From Pirellulales bacterium (GTDB lineage Bacteria > Planctomycetota > Planctomycetia > Pirellulales > PALSA-1355): DNA of 64,000 nucleotides. Numbering within the stretch: position 1 is the first letter of the stretch; every line of letters begins with the position of its first letter. Location: positions 186,001-250,000 of the forward strand of contig JALHMI010000012.1 in the NCBI GenBank assembly GCA_022844125.1, read 5' to 3'. The notes under the pieces are model-generated. The model made no database searches and was not told the DNA's origin. It saw only the letters and a program-made list of their open reading frames with translations. The position numbers were made by a program, and so were the translations under genes. Positions 37,787 through 47,185 of the stretch are shown here, piece after piece.

Positions 37787-38482
37787 CTACACCACGATCG
37801 TGTGCTGCTCTTCCGCCTGATATTCTTCGATCGGCACGCCCACGGCCAGAACCGTGCCGCCGCTCGAGAACGCACCGTCGATCTTCTGCGTCCAAGTAAC
37901 TTCGACGACAAACGACAGACGCTTTTCGCCCGTATGGAAGTTCAGCATCACGGTTCGCGTTGGAACCGGGTCGACGTGTTCGAACGAGATCACGCGCGAG
38001 GAGATTTGCTGCAACGTGCCCGTCATGGGCGGCAGCAAGATGCTTGATTCGCCGCGCTCGTCGACGGGCACGATTTCAAGCGGATAGTCGGCGATCAGCT
38101 CCATCTGGTCGCGCCGCCGATTTCGTTGCGCCTGGCCGAGCTTCCCTCGCATGTCGAATGACGCTTGTTGAGCCAGTTGTCGCACCGCGGCGTTGATTGA
38201 ATCGATCGTGGCCGTGTGCTGGTGCAACCGGTCGAGGCCGAATTCAAACCGGGCCTGCATAGCCAGATCGCGCAGCCGGCGCATGCGGGCTTGGCGCAGT
38301 TTGTCGATGCTGCTCAGCCCGAGCGCGGCCGCCAGCCCCAGGGCGCCCATCTGAGCCCAGATCTGTTGCCAGCGTTCGTCGAGCGAGTGGCCGTAGGCGC
38401 CAGCCAACAGGCAAACGCTTATCCAGCCGATCAGCGTGGGCGCCGAGATCAGGCGCCATGTTCGCGTGGACTTCTGTTCCAT
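37787..38482 (-). CDS. membrane protein with C-terminal PilZ-like domain
   Basis: 231 residues. Two hydrophobic segments (WRLISAPTLIGWISVCLLAG, IWAQMGALGLAAALGLSS) are followed by a charged linker and a beta-rich C-terminal domain (RRRDQMELIADYPLEIVPVD, PVPTRTVMLNFHTGEKRLSF). This arrangement is similar to PilZ-like modules; the RxxxR and D/N-x-S-x-x-G c-di-GMP residues are not unambiguous. Nothing else in the window signals c-di-GMP. Confidence 0.65.
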   Translation of the reverse strand: MEQKSTRTWRLISAPTLIGWISVCLLAGAYGHSLDERWQQIWAQMGALGLAAALGLSSIDKLRQARMRRLRDLAMQARFEFGLDRLHQHTATIDSINAAVRQLAQQASFDMRGKLGQAQRNRRRDQMELIADYPLEIVPVDERGESSILLPPMTGTLQQISSRVISFEHVDPVPTRTVMLNFHTGEKRLSFVVEVTWTQKIDGAFSSGGTVLAVGVPIEEYQAEEQHTIVV

Positions 38483-38627
38483 TCCAGCCCCCTCAAGTAG
38501 TTATCCTGCAAGAAGCGTAGGACACCCCGCCCGGGCGTCAAATGCCCGCGATTCACAGCTAAAGTCTGGACGCTGACGCAGCGCCAGGATCGGCAGAACC
38601 GATAAAACCGCGCTGCGCTGCGGCTGG

Positions 38628-39308
38628 CTACCCCGCCGCGGCCTCGGCGCCCAGATCGGCTGCGAAGTCTCCTGCAAGCGGTCCACTCGCCTGCGAGACC
38701 TTCGGATAGCGCGCGGCAAACGTGCGAACGATGTCGTCGTAAGGCACGTCGACAAAGCAGCCGTGGTCGACGAGGTACTCCATGTACTGCGCTCCGGCCA
38801 GATCGAAGGGATGGTAGATTGAGTCGGTCACGCCGTCGAAATCCAGCGGCGCCAATCGCGCCCGCTCGCACAGGGTGCGGTTGAACGAAACGGTCGCTTT
38901 CACCCACCGGCCGCGGAGATAAAGCTCGTTGTAGCCGTGATAGTAAAAGACGTTCGTGCCCAGGAAATCCAGCAGTTTGTGGGTGGCCATGTGGTTGCAG
39001 ACGTTGGCATAGCACAGCCCGCAGGGAATGCCCACGGCCCGACACATCGCCGCCAGCAGCACGCTTTTGGGGACGCACCACGACTGCCCGCGCTCAATAA
39101 CGTAGGTGGCCCGCATCGCCTGGGGAGCGAGTTCGAGGTTATAGGCGTCGTAGCGAATGCCGTCGCGCACGGCATAGAACAGCCGGCAAGCCCGCTCGAT
39201 TTCGTCCGAAATGCCCCCCACGACTTCGTGGGCTAGCTCGCGAATGAGCGGGTTTTGACTCTCGACAAAGGGCGTCGCCAGCAGAAAGTCGCTCGGTTTG
39301 CGGGTCAT
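38628..39308 (-). CDS. transglutaminase-like superfamily protein
   Basis: 226 residues. The core has the Cys-His pattern of transglutaminase-like enzymes: RGQSWCVPKSVLLAAMCRAV, then FYYHGYNELYLRGRWVKATV. The usual Asp after the His strand is not evident here, as in a known subfamily with VKAT-type sequences. Members are cysteine proteases or cross-linkers. No signal peptide; neighbours give no clue. Confidence 0.82.
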   Translation of the reverse strand: MTRKPSDFLLATPFVESQNPLIRELAHEVVGGISDEIERACRLFYAVRDGIRYDAYNLELAPQAMRATYVIERGQSWCVPKSVLLAAMCRAVGIPCGLCYANVCNHMATHKLLDFLGTNVFYYHGYNELYLRGRWVKATVSFNRTLCERARLAPLDFDGVTDSIYHPFDLAGAQYMEYLVDHGCFVDVPYDDIVRTFAARYPKVSQASGPLAGDFAADLGAEAAAG

Positions 39309-39529
39309 ACGTTGATCTCTGTTGAACGGTCGAAAACGTGGCCGTTGCCATGCGAACTGGCGCTACAACGCGACGCCGTCATTCTGCCAGACGGTGATAA
39401 TCGCGGCTTTCTGCCCCTGAAAAGATTTCTTTCAGTTGCCGGCCAGCTTCCATTCGTTTAGTGTAGTAAAGTTCTTCGTAACGACTGATACGATGGTCGT
39501 TTTGGTTCTTTTGTGTTTGGCGCGCGCAA

Positions 39530-39997
39530 ATGTCCTGCGATCTTCCGGAGATCGACCAGTCGAAGCTGGCCGAAATGGCACGTACTTGTGCGTGTTTTAA
39601 TTTTCGCAAAGCTTCGCGGAGTGTCACCCAACTGTTTGACCAGATTTTGGCCCCCACGGGGCTGAGGTCGACGCAGTTGGTGATCCTTATAACGACCCAG
39701 TTGTTGGGCCAAAGCAGCATCGCTCGCTTGGCTCGCGAACTGGTGATGGATCGCTCCACGCTCACGCGGAATCTCAAGCCGCTGATGAACATGGGTCTGC
39801 TGCGATTCGCCCCCGAGAGCGGCAAGCAGAAGGCGGTCGAGGTGACCGTCGAAGGGCAAGTCGCTCTGCTGAGGGCGTCGCCCTACTGGAGCCAAGCGCA
39901 GACTCAGCTCGTCAATCGCGTTGGCGAGGAAGCCTGGAACCGGATCATGTCGGATCTCAACGCGATTGTCGAGGCGACGCGCTCGAGCGGGATGTAG
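39530..39997 (+). CDS. MarR family transcriptional regulator
   Basis: 155 residues. The winged-helix core has LRSTQLVILITTQLLGQSSI, the recognition helix LARELVMDRSTLTRNLKPLM and the wing GLLRFAPESGKQKAVEVTVE. Members bind a palindromic operator and respond to small ligands. It starts with a Cys-containing N-terminus (MSCDLPEI, ARTCACFNFR); redox sensing through these cysteines is possible but unproven. The genes it controls are unknown. Confidence 0.9.
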   Translation: MSCDLPEIDQSKLAEMARTCACFNFRKASRSVTQLFDQILAPTGLRSTQLVILITTQLLGQSSIARLARELVMDRSTLTRNLKPLMNMGLLRFAPESGKQKAVEVTVEGQVALLRASPYWSQAQTQLVNRVGEEAWNRIMSDLNAIVEATRSSGM

Positions 39998-40040
39998 TTC
40001 CGCGGCTCTTGGGTGGTAGGCCGGTAGCGCCATCACTTCT

Positions 40041-40433
40041 TTAGCCTCGCTTGCCGCGTGTGTCGCCGTCTCCCCAGCGGCCGCGGTACTCGCCGGCGGG
40101 GTACTTCAGCTCGTTCTTTCGCATCTTGTCGTGCATCGCGTGGCTGACGTCGAGCCCCAATTCGTTGGCCATGGCCAACGCATAGCAAATCACATCGGCC
40201 AACTCCTCGCCGGCGGCAACTCGCCTGGCCTCATCATTCGCCACGTCGCGAGACTCGGTCTGATCGAGCCATTGAAAGTGCTCCATCAGCTCGGCGGCTT
40301 CAATCGCCAGGGCCATCGCCAGATTCTTGGGCGTGTGAAACTGTTTCCAGTCTCGCTCCGCGACGAACCGTGCCACCAGCTCGCGAAGCTGCGCGACCGT
40401 CGTCTCGGCGTCCGTTATCGGGGATCCATTCAT
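40041..40433 (-). CDS. MazG-like nucleotide pyrophosphohydrolase
   Basis: 130 residues. The EExxE/D motifs are seen in IEAAELMEHFQWLDQTE and GEELADVICYALAMANEL, as in the all-alpha MazG/HisE superfamily (YpjD-like). It hydrolyses nucleoside triphosphates, probably for house-cleaning, or regulates (p)ppGpp. The ATG at 40433 was chosen because the preceding residues are Cys-rich and have no RBS. It is divergent from larC. Confidence 0.85.
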   Translation of the reverse strand: MNGSPITDAETTVAQLRELVARFVAERDWKQFHTPKNLAMALAIEAAELMEHFQWLDQTESRDVANDEARRVAAGEELADVICYALAMANELGLDVSHAMHDKMRKNELKYPAGEYRGRWGDGDTRGKRG

Positions 40434-40612
40434 CGGGCAATCTCCGCAGGTGGCGACGTCTCGCTGGTGCGATTCATCGTAGAGCGGGCAACCGCCCGTG
40501 GCAAACCGCGAAACCGCGTTCGGGGTGACCGGTGCCGCGACGCCAGGCACGTGTTAGAATCTCCAGTCCGTTGCACCCATATTCAACCAACAGCAGCAAA
40601 GACGCGATTCTT

Positions 40613-41776
40613 ATGAAGACGGCCTATCTCGACTGTGCCAGCGGGATCAGCGGCGACATGACACTCGGAGCGCTCATCGACGCCGGCGCGGACCTCGAAG
40701 CGGTCAACGCCGCGATTCGCTCGCTCGGCTGGACGAATGTTCGTGTCACCACCACGCCGGTCAAAAAGAAGGGCTTTCGCGCCACGCAAGTAAAAATTGA
40801 GCACGAACCTGAGCACAAGCACCGGCATCTCCACCACATCACCGCGATGATCGACGGCAGCACGCTCAACGACAGGCAGCGGGAACTCGCCCACCGAATC
40901 TTTCGCAAGCTCGCTGAAGCCGAGGCCAAGGTGCACGGCAGCACGATCGAGAAGGTCCATTTTCACGAAGTCGGCGCGGTCGACTCGATCTGCGACATCG
41001 TGGGCGTGGCCGTTGCCTGGGATCTGCTCGGCATCGAGCGGGCGGTCGCTTCGGCGATACCCACCGGCACCGGCTTCATCGAGATCGCTCACGGCCGCTG
41101 TTCGATTCCCGCTCCGGCGACGGCCGAACTGCTGAAGGGGATTTCGCTTGCGCCGTCCACCGTGCCGTACGAGCTGACCACGCCGACCGGTGCGGCGATT
41201 CTGGCCGCGCTCGTCGAAGGCTACGGCCCCGTTCCGGCAATGACGGTCAAGGCCATCGGCTATGGCTCCGGTGAACGCGATCTAGAAGAGCAGGCCAACT
41301 TGCTGCGGCTGCTGGTCGGCGAATCGACGGACCATGCCGCGCAAGAAACGTTGACCCTGCTGGAGACGAACCTTGACGACACGAGCGGCGAGCTGATCGG
41401 CCATGCGATCGGCTTGCTGTGGAAGGCCGGCGCGCTCGATGTCTACACCACGGCAATTCAGATGAAGAAAAATCGCCCCGGTGTCATGCTCTCGGCGCTG
41501 TGCGAACCGGCTACCGCACGTGAGCTCGAAGCGATCCTGTTTCGCGAGACGACCACGCTGGGCGTGCGACGACTGACCGTCGCGCGAACGAAGCTCGCCC
41601 GCGAGACGAAAAGCGTCGACACCAGCTTCGGGCGGATCGACGGCGTGCTGGCTCGACTGGCCGACGGCTCGACGCGGTTCTCGCCAGAGTACGAGTCGTG
41701 CCGCGTGGCGGCGGAGCGGCACAGCGTGGCACTCCGCGCGGTATACGAAGCGGCGCAGCGGGCAGCAGCGGAATAA
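40613..41776 (+). CDS. larC: LarC-like nickel insertion protein
   Basis: 387 residues, the single-ORF form of a protein that is split as LarC1/LarC2 in some lactobacilli. Family blocks are AYLDCASGISGDMTLGALID, EHKHRHLHHITAMIDGSTL (His-rich, likely nickel site), KVHFHEVGAVDSICDIVGVA and LLETNLDDTSGELIGHAIGL. LarC inserts nickel into the pincer cofactor of lactate racemase-type enzymes. larA, larB and larE are not visible in this window. Confidence 0.9.
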   Translation: MKTAYLDCASGISGDMTLGALIDAGADLEAVNAAIRSLGWTNVRVTTTPVKKKGFRATQVKIEHEPEHKHRHLHHITAMIDGSTLNDRQRELAHRIFRKLAEAEAKVHGSTIEKVHFHEVGAVDSICDIVGVAVAWDLLGIERAVASAIPTGTGFIEIAHGRCSIPAPATAELLKGISLAPSTVPYELTTPTGAAILAALVEGYGPVPAMTVKAIGYGSGERDLEEQANLLRLLVGESTDHAAQETLTLLETNLDDTSGELIGHAIGLLWKAGALDVYTTAIQMKKNRPGVMLSALCEPATARELEAILFRETTTLGVRRLTVARTKLARETKSVDTSFGRIDGVLARLADGSTRFSPEYESCRVAAERHSVALRAVYEAAQRAAAE

Positions 41777-41798
41777 AACTTGCCCAGCCCGTAACGTC

Positions 41799-43868
41799 TC
41801 AGGGACTGGAAAGCTGCTGCCAGAGCGACTCGGCCGCCTCGCGTCCAAGGACCGGCGCCTGGCAGGTGAAGTGCTCGCACACATAGACCGCGGGCTGCTC
41901 CTGGCCTGCCGACTTTCCGGCGAACATCGCGGCCAGCGGCCCAGCGCTGCTGATTTTGTCCGGTGCTCGGCACGCGACAACCTTTCGCGGCAGGAAGGTA
42001 TCCCGCAGCGTGTGTATTGCCGCGGCGGTCTCGGCCTCTTGTGGATCGCCTACAATCGCGATCTCGGGCGTGGACCCGCGGGCGAGATCAATCGCCACGA
42101 GCATCTGGCCAGCGGCTTGCGGGGCGCGCTCGACGATGCCCGCCGCGGCCCGCATCGTCCGTTCGGCCGCGTCGAGATAGTCGGTGCGGCCGAGCAGCTT
42201 GCCCAGCTTTACGAGCGCGAGCGCGGCCATCGAGTTGCCGCTGGGGACCGCGTTGTCGTAAAAGTCTTTCTGCCGGGCGATGAGCGCTTCGTGATTCGTT
42301 GCCGTGTAGAAGTATCCTCCGCGATCCGGGTCGACGAAGTGCTTCTGTACATGGTCCATGAGTTCCGCCGCCGCCGCGAGCCAGGCTTCGTTGAAGTCGG
42401 CTTCGTAGAGGCTTACCAGCCCGGCGGCCAAACAGGTGTAGTCGTCCAGGTAAGCTGCCAGCCGCGCCTTGCCATGCCGCCAGGTATGCAGCAGCGAACC
42501 GTCCGCCTGACGCATTTCCTTGAGCAGGAACGCCGCGGCGTGCTGTGCCGCGGTGAGGTATCGAGGTTCGTCGAGCACGCCGGCGGCCTGTGCCAGGGCG
42601 TCGATCATCATCCCATTCCAGGCGACGAGCACTTTGTCGTCCAGACCCGGCGGAATGCGCCGGCCGCGCACTTCGAGGAGCTTAACTCGCCAGCCGGCCA
42701 GCTTCACACGAAGCTCGTCCTCGGTGATGAGCAGCGCGGTAGCCACGTCGCTCAGACGATGCGGCAGGTGCAGGATGCTCGTGTCGTGTTCGAAGTTGCC
42801 GTGCGGCGTCACGCCATACGCGTGGCAGAACGTTTCGGCGGCGTCTTTCCCCAGCACGGCTTCGATCTCGGCCGGCGTCCAGACGAAAAACTTGCCTTCG
42901 ACCCCTTCGCTGTCGGCATCCTGCGTGCTGTAGAACCCGCCCGCGGCATCGGTCATCTCGCGCAGTACGTAGTCGCACGTCTCGCGAGCCACGCGGGCAT
43001 AGTCGGCCTCGCCTGTGATCAGAAAAGCATCGAGATAACACGGCACGAGCAGGGCGTTGTCGTATAGCATCTTTTCGAAGTGCGGCACGAGCCATTCGGC
43101 GTCGGTTGAATAGCGATGAAACCCTCCGCCGAGTTGGTCGTAGATGCCGCCCGCCGCCATCTTGTCCAGCGTGAATCGCAGCACGTGCAGGGACTCGGCA
43201 TCGCGCGTGCGGAACCAGTGCTGCGCGAGCAGGCGCAGATCCATGGGATGCGGAAACTTGGGCGCGCTGCCGAAACCGCCGTGCACATGATCGAAAGAGC
43301 GAAGCGTCGCGCCGATCGCGCGCTGCACGAGGCCCGGCGCAAGCTCCTTCGGTTCGGCAGGGCCTGCGGCCATGCCGGCCAGGTGATCGGTGAGCGACTC
43401 GGCCTGTTCGAGAGCTTGCGTGCGGCGCTCGCGCCAGGCTTCGCTCACGGCGAGCAGCACCTGATCGAAGCCCGGCATGCCGCCCCGCGCGGTCGGCGGC
43501 CAGTACGTTCCGCCATAGAACGGTTTAAGCTCCGGCGTCAGAAAAACTGACATCGGCCAGCCCCCGCGGCCCGTCATCAGCTGCACTGCATTCATGTAGA
43601 TCTGATCCAGGTCCGGCCGCTCTTCGCGATCGACCTTCACGCACACGAATTGGTCGTTCATCAATTGCGCAATCGCTTCGTTCTCGAAGCTTTCGTGCTC
43701 CATCACGTGGCACCAGTGACAGGCCGAGTACCCGATCGAGAGAAAGATCGGCTTGTCTTCCGCCCGAGCCCGAGCAATCGCCTCCTCACCCCAGGGGAAC
43801 CAATCGACGGGGTTGTTCGCGTGCTGGAGCAGGTACGGGCTCGATTCGTGGGCAAGGCGGTTGGGCAT
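41799..43868 (-). CDS. DUF255 thioredoxin-domain protein (YyaL/SSP411-like)
   Basis: 689 residues. N-terminal motif [20 protein letters not shown] and thioredoxin-like CxxC in [15 protein letters not shown] (Cys50, Cys53). Then [20 protein letters not shown], then a large (alpha/alpha) toroid domain. This is the spermatogenesis-associated protein 20/YyaL family, of unknown reaction; a cellobiose-epimerase-like fold for the C-terminal domain is suggested for the family. Full length. Confidence 0.94.
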   Translation of the reverse strand: MPNRLAHESSPYLLQHANNPVDWFPWGEEAIARARAEDKPIFLSIGYSACHWCHVMEHESFENEAIAQLMNDQFVCVKVDREERPDLDQIYMNAVQLMTGRGGWPMSVFLTPELKPFYGGTYWPPTARGGMPGFDQVLLAVSEAWRERRTQALEQAESLTDHLAGMAAGPAEPKELAPGLVQRAIGATLRSFDHVHGGFGSAPKFPHPMDLRLLAQHWFRTRDAESLHVLRFTLDKMAAGGIYDQLGGGFHRYSTDAEWLVPHFEKMLYDNALLVPCYLDAFLITGEADYARVARETCDYVLREMTDAAGGFYSTQDADSEGVEGKFFVWTPAEIEAVLGKDAAETFCHAYGVTPHGNFEHDTSILHLPHRLSDVATALLITEDELRVKLAGWRVKLLEVRGRRIPPGLDDKVLVAWNGMMIDALAQAAGVLDEPRYLTAAQHAAAFLLKEMRQADGSLLHTWRHGKARLAAYLDDYTCLAAGLVSLYEADFNEAWLAAAAELMDHVQKHFVDPDRGGYFYTATNHEALIARQKDFYDNAVPSGNSMAALALVKLGKLLGRTDYLDAAERTMRAAAGIVERAPQAAGQMLVAIDLARGSTPEIAIVGDPQEAETAAAIHTLRDTFLPRKVVACRAPDKISSAGPLAAMFAGKSAGQEQPAVYVCEHFTCQAPVLGREAAESLWQQLSSP

Positions 43869-44003
43869 GGGCAGGAATTTCGGCTCGATGTTCGCTGTTC
43901 ACCAGGAATGGACGTGCCTGTATTCTTACGGAAAACTGAGAATGGGACACTCCACTTGTCGCTCTTTTAGGTGCCGGGTCAGCCGGCCAGCCAACTGCGC
44001 TCG

Positions 44004-44271
44004 ATGGCCGAAACGATTGCCTCGTCGGCAAATTCGGGCATGATCACGCATTTGGAGTTTGTGCTCAACGCTAGTCCGATCTTTGCGACACCCTCTCAGT
44101 AGACTACCTGACTCAAGTCGAGGTTGCGAATGACGCTTGAACCCAAGTTCACCTTCTATCAAGAAATTGCTGTGATGTGGCCAATGCCTGAGTGGCAGAA
44201 AATTTATTGGGGTGAAAGTAAGTGTCGATGAGCATGGACAAGGCAAGGTCGAGTTTGACACCTAAATCCTA
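44004..44271 (+). pseudogene. degraded small gene pair in low-GC DNA
   Basis: Three small frames look protein-like but are broken: MAETIASSANSGMITHLEFV (44004 on), then in another frame SVDYLTQVEVANDA ending at about 44140, with ATG at 44130 (MTLEPKFTFYQEIAVMWPMP...) overlapping its stop as in coupled genes. That frame stops at TGA after WGESKCR, but dropping one base of GGGG at 44209-44212 continues into VKVSVDEHGQGKVEFDT and a TAA at 44269. GAGG precedes 44130. Overall the 43990-44280 stretch has lower GC than its surroundings. No family is recognised; sequence error is an alternative. Confidence 0.4.
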
Positions 44272-44375
44272 ATTCGATGCGTGGTCAGTGTTTTAGTTGC
44301 CTCAGACTCGCGATTGGGTTACTCTGATTCGCGCCTACCGAAACCACCTCCGCCTGCGGCCGAAAGATCCCCACC

Positions 44376-45926
44376 ATGCCGCGTTCGAATCACCGAATTG
44401 GTTGCACGACCAGCGATCATACGCAGATCGGTCGCCGCCGCTTGCTCGAAGCGGGCGGACTCTCGCTGTTGGGCCTGGGGCTCGGCGATCTGCTCCGGGC
44501 CGAAGCCTCGCCGGCGCGGACGAATCGCGGCAAGGCCAAGAGCGTCGTGTTCATCTTTCAGTCGGGCGGTCCCTCGCAGCATGAGACCTGGGACCCCAAG
44601 CCCGAGGCGCCGAGCGAAGTGCGCGGCGAGTACGGCACAACCGCCACGCGGACTACGGGCTACCACGTGTGCGAGTACCTGCCGCGGCTGGCCCAGCGAA
44701 CCGACAAGTTTTCGATCGTCCGCACGATGCATCATCCGGCTGCGCCGCAGTTTCGCAACGAACACGCGGCGGCCACTTACATGCTCCGTACGGGGCGCAG
44801 CGAACTGCCACCGGGCGAAAACACCAGCACCATCGCGCTGCCGAAGCCGCGCCGCTTCGAGTGGCCGTCGATCGGCTCGGCGATTTCCTGTGCGCTGCCC
44901 AGCGGCGGTTCATTCGGCCTGCCGCCGGCGATCGAAATCCCACGCGGCAACGAACGTCATGCCGGCAGCGGGCCGGGCATGCTCGGCAGCAAACACGCGC
45001 CGTGGTATGTCGACCTGGCCGTGCCATGCCATGCGCCTGACGGCGCGGGAAGCTGCCCCAACTGCTTCAGTCACGCGCAGCCGAACGATCCCAAGCGCGC
45101 GCCGGGCAAGCATCCCGAGGCCTGGTGGGACAACAGCGGTTGCCGCGATGCCTCGTTTCATCTGCCCGATCTGGGCGCGTCGACGAGTTTGAGTGTGGAG
45201 AATCTGCAAAGCCGCGCGGCACTGCTCGATGAGCTTGATGCGGCCCGACGTTCGCTGGACGCGAATCACGCGGTGCAGTCGCTCGATACCTTTCGCCAGC
45301 AGGCCTGGGACTTGATTCTCGGCCAACGCGGCAAGGACAACCCGTTTGACCTTTCGCAGGAGAACGACGCCACGCGCGACCTCTATGGCCGCGAGGTGTG
45401 GGGGCAGTCATTCCTGACCGCGCGGCGACTGGTCGAGGCAGGCGTCCGCATGGTGCAGGTGAATCTGCGCGGCTGGGACACTCATCAAAACGCGTTTCGC
45501 GACTTGAAAGGAAAGCTGCTCCCTTCGCTCGACCATTGCCTGAGCGGTTTTCTCGATGACCTGGAAGCACGCGGACTGTTGGACGAAACACTGGTGGTCA
45601 TGTGTGGTGAGATGGGACGCACCCCGCGCATCTCGGTGATCAGCGCCAGGGGCAAGAACGCCTCGGGCGAGCCGTTCACTCCCGGTCGCGATCATTGGGG
45701 CGACGTCTTCCCGTGCTTCTTCGCCGGCGGCGGCATTCAGCCGGGCCGCATAATTGGCCAGACCGATCGCACCGGCGGCTTGCCCACGACCGACGCCCAC
45801 TCAGCAGGCGACCTGGCCGCAACGATCTTCCACTCGCTGGGCATCGATCCGGCCTTCGAGTTTCACGATGCCGAAGGCCGGCCGTTCCGTCTGTTTCAGG
45901 GACAGCCGATCGGGGCAGTGTTGTAG
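44376..45926 (+). CDS. DUF1501 domain protein, orphan
   Basis: 516 residues. Tat-like RRRLLEAGGLSLLGLGLGDL at the N-terminus; DUF1501 core with FIFQSGGPSQHETWDPKPEA, HDNAAATYMLRTGR-like region, RGWDTHQNAFRDLKG, MCGEMGRTPRISV and GRDHWGDVFPCFFAGGGIQP. It is about 40-90 residues longer than the other two DUF1501 proteins here, with an insertion containing CPNC (GAGSCPNCFSHAQPN) and a Pro-rich segment. No DUF1549/DUF1553 gene is next to it, unlike most members. Confidence 0.9.
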   Translation: MPRSNHRIGCTTSDHTQIGRRRLLEAGGLSLLGLGLGDLLRAEASPARTNRGKAKSVVFIFQSGGPSQHETWDPKPEAPSEVRGEYGTTATRTTGYHVCEYLPRLAQRTDKFSIVRTMHHPAAPQFRNEHAAATYMLRTGRSELPPGENTSTIALPKPRRFEWPSIGSAISCALPSGGSFGLPPAIEIPRGNERHAGSGPGMLGSKHAPWYVDLAVPCHAPDGAGSCPNCFSHAQPNDPKRAPGKHPEAWWDNSGCRDASFHLPDLGASTSLSVENLQSRAALLDELDAARRSLDANHAVQSLDTFRQQAWDLILGQRGKDNPFDLSQENDATRDLYGREVWGQSFLTARRLVEAGVRMVQVNLRGWDTHQNAFRDLKGKLLPSLDHCLSGFLDDLEARGLLDETLVVMCGEMGRTPRISVISARGKNASGEPFTPGRDHWGDVFPCFFAGGGIQPGRIIGQTDRTGGLPTTDAHSAGDLAATIFHSLGIDPAFEFHDAEGRPFRLFQGQPIGAVL

Positions 45927-45957
45927 CAACGCGCAGGCATGGGTTTAAAGCCAAGAA

Positions 45958-45976
45958 CCCCGCCGGCAAAGCCGGG
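45958..45976 (-). repeat. CCGGCTTTGCCGG hairpin repeat copy
   Basis: CCCCGCCGGCAAAGCCGGG, the inverse orientation of the CCCCGGCTTTGCCGGGG repeat seen at 46873 and 59175. It lies in the short gap between the orphan DUF1501 gene and panB. Confidence 0.55.
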
Positions 45977-46006
45977 AGCTCGTGGATTTCGCCGGCCACC
46001 AAACCA

Positions 46007-46804
46007 CTACTTGAACTGCTGCTCTGGTCCCGGGAACTTTCCAGCGCGGACGTCGTCGCGGAATTCGGTCACGGCTTTGGTGACGACTGCACCGATGTCG
46101 GCGTAAGGCTTCACGAACCGCGGCACGTAACCACTGGTCAGTCCGAGCAGGTCGTGAGTGACCAGGATCTGGCCGTCGCAGCCCGCGCCCGCGCCGATGC
46201 CGATCGTGGGTATCGAAAGCTGCTCCGTGAGCTTCGTGGCCATCGAGGCCGGTATGCACTCGAGCACGACGGCAAACGCGCCGGCCGCTTCGACCGCCTT
46301 CGCATCCGCCAGCAGTTGTTCTTCGTCGCGCTGCACGCGGTAGCCGCCCAGTTGATGCACGCTTTGCGGCCGCAGCCCGCAGTGGGCCATCACCGGGATG
46401 CCGGCCGAGACGAGCCCCGCGATCACCTCGGCCTGGTCGACGCCCCCTTCGAGCTTGACGGCCTGGCAGCGCGTCTCTTTCAAGATCCGTCCGGCGTTTT
46501 CGATCGCCTTATAGACGCCCAGGTGGAAGCTGGGAAACGGCATGTCGACCACGACCAGCGCGTGCGTCGCCGCGCGGCCGACCATCTCGGCGTGATAGAT
46601 CATTTCGTCGAGCGTGACCGGCAGGGTGTTGCCGTGCCCCTGGACGACCATCGACATCGTGTCGCCCACGAGAAGACCTTCGACCAGCGGATCGAGCAGT
46701 CGGGCAAAGGGGTAGTCGTAGGCGGTGAGCATGGTGATCCGCTCACCGCTGCCCTTCATGCCGCGAAACTGGGGAATCGTGATCTGGCCCGAGGGCTTTG
46801 CCAT
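46007..46804 (-). CDS. panB: 3-methyl-2-oxobutanoate hydroxymethyltransferase
   Basis: 265 residues, complete. Family residues include LVGDTMSMVVQGHG (Asp48), VVDMPFPSFH (Asp87), VKLEGGVDQAEV (Glu119), VMAHCGLRPQSVHQLGGYRV and catalytic LECIPASMATKL (Glu182). It adds a hydroxymethyl group from methylene-THF to 3-methyl-2-oxobutanoate, the first committed step of pantothenate synthesis. Start at 46804 places the usual MAKPSGQITIPQFRGMKGSG N-terminus; an ATG at 46906 adds an unlikely 34 residues. panC and panD not adjacent. Confidence 0.95.
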   Translation of the reverse strand: MAKPSGQITIPQFRGMKGSGERITMLTAYDYPFARLLDPLVEGLLVGDTMSMVVQGHGNTLPVTLDEMIYHAEMVGRAATHALVVVDMPFPSFHLGVYKAIENAGRILKETRCQAVKLEGGVDQAEVIAGLVSAGIPVMAHCGLRPQSVHQLGGYRVQRDEEQLLADAKAVEAAGAFAVVLECIPASMATKLTEQLSIPTIGIGAGAGCDGQILVTHDLLGLTSGYVPRFVKPYADIGAVVTKAVTEFRDDVRAGKFPGPEQQFK

Positions 46805-46872
46805 GGCAAACTCGTCGTGGAAGCGGGTTGGGTTCTGTGCTGGAAGTGGCCTGATGAGTAATTGTCGTTCAG

Positions 46873-46893
46873 CCCCCGGCTTTGCCGGTGGGG
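46873..46893 (+). repeat. CCCCCGGCTTTGCCGG hairpin repeat copy
   Basis: CCCCCGGCTTTGCCGGTGGGG forms a near-perfect 8-bp stem with a TTT loop. It matches the repeats at 59175 and (inverted) 45958 and sits just upstream of panB. Confidence 0.6.
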
Positions 46894-46981
46894 TGTTCAT
46901 CGACATGCTATTGCGTAAGCGGGATCTGAATTAGTAGCAACACAGCAAGGCTGGCAGCAAGGTGAAATCATTGGGAAGACG

Positions 46982-47008
46982 GCTGGACAAAGCCAGACAG
47001 TGGCACCC
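46982..47008. repeat. solo arm of the AGACAGTGGCACCC repeat
   Basis: GCTGGACAAAGCCAGACAGT continuing GGCACCC. It matches the right arm of the inverted repeat at 59236-59383, with one extra A. No partner arm was seen nearby. Confidence 0.7.
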
Positions 47009-47032
47009 GAATGGCCCCGGTGGCCAGCATCT

Positions 47033-47061
47033 TTGCATCGACACGTAAGGTATTCTACACT
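47033..47061 (+). promoter_or_regulatory. weak candidate promoter of the 47186 gene
   Basis: TTGCAT at 47033-47038 and TACACT at 47056-47061 with a 17-nt spacer, 125 nt before the start codon. Several mismatches to consensus. Confidence 0.3.
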
Positions 47062-47185
47062 CAGGGTTAACGCGGCGTCGGCCGGGCCGTTTTGCCCGCC
47101 TGATTTCCGCCCGGCGGGACGCAGGTCACAGAACGAGCGGCCAGTCGTGATCCATAGGAAAGGAAGGCGGACGAGGAGGTTCACC

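Noticed and set aside
41871-43067. A 398-codon frame opposite the DUF255 gene
   Set aside because: No domain; the minus-strand gene has CHWC and family blocks across the whole interval.
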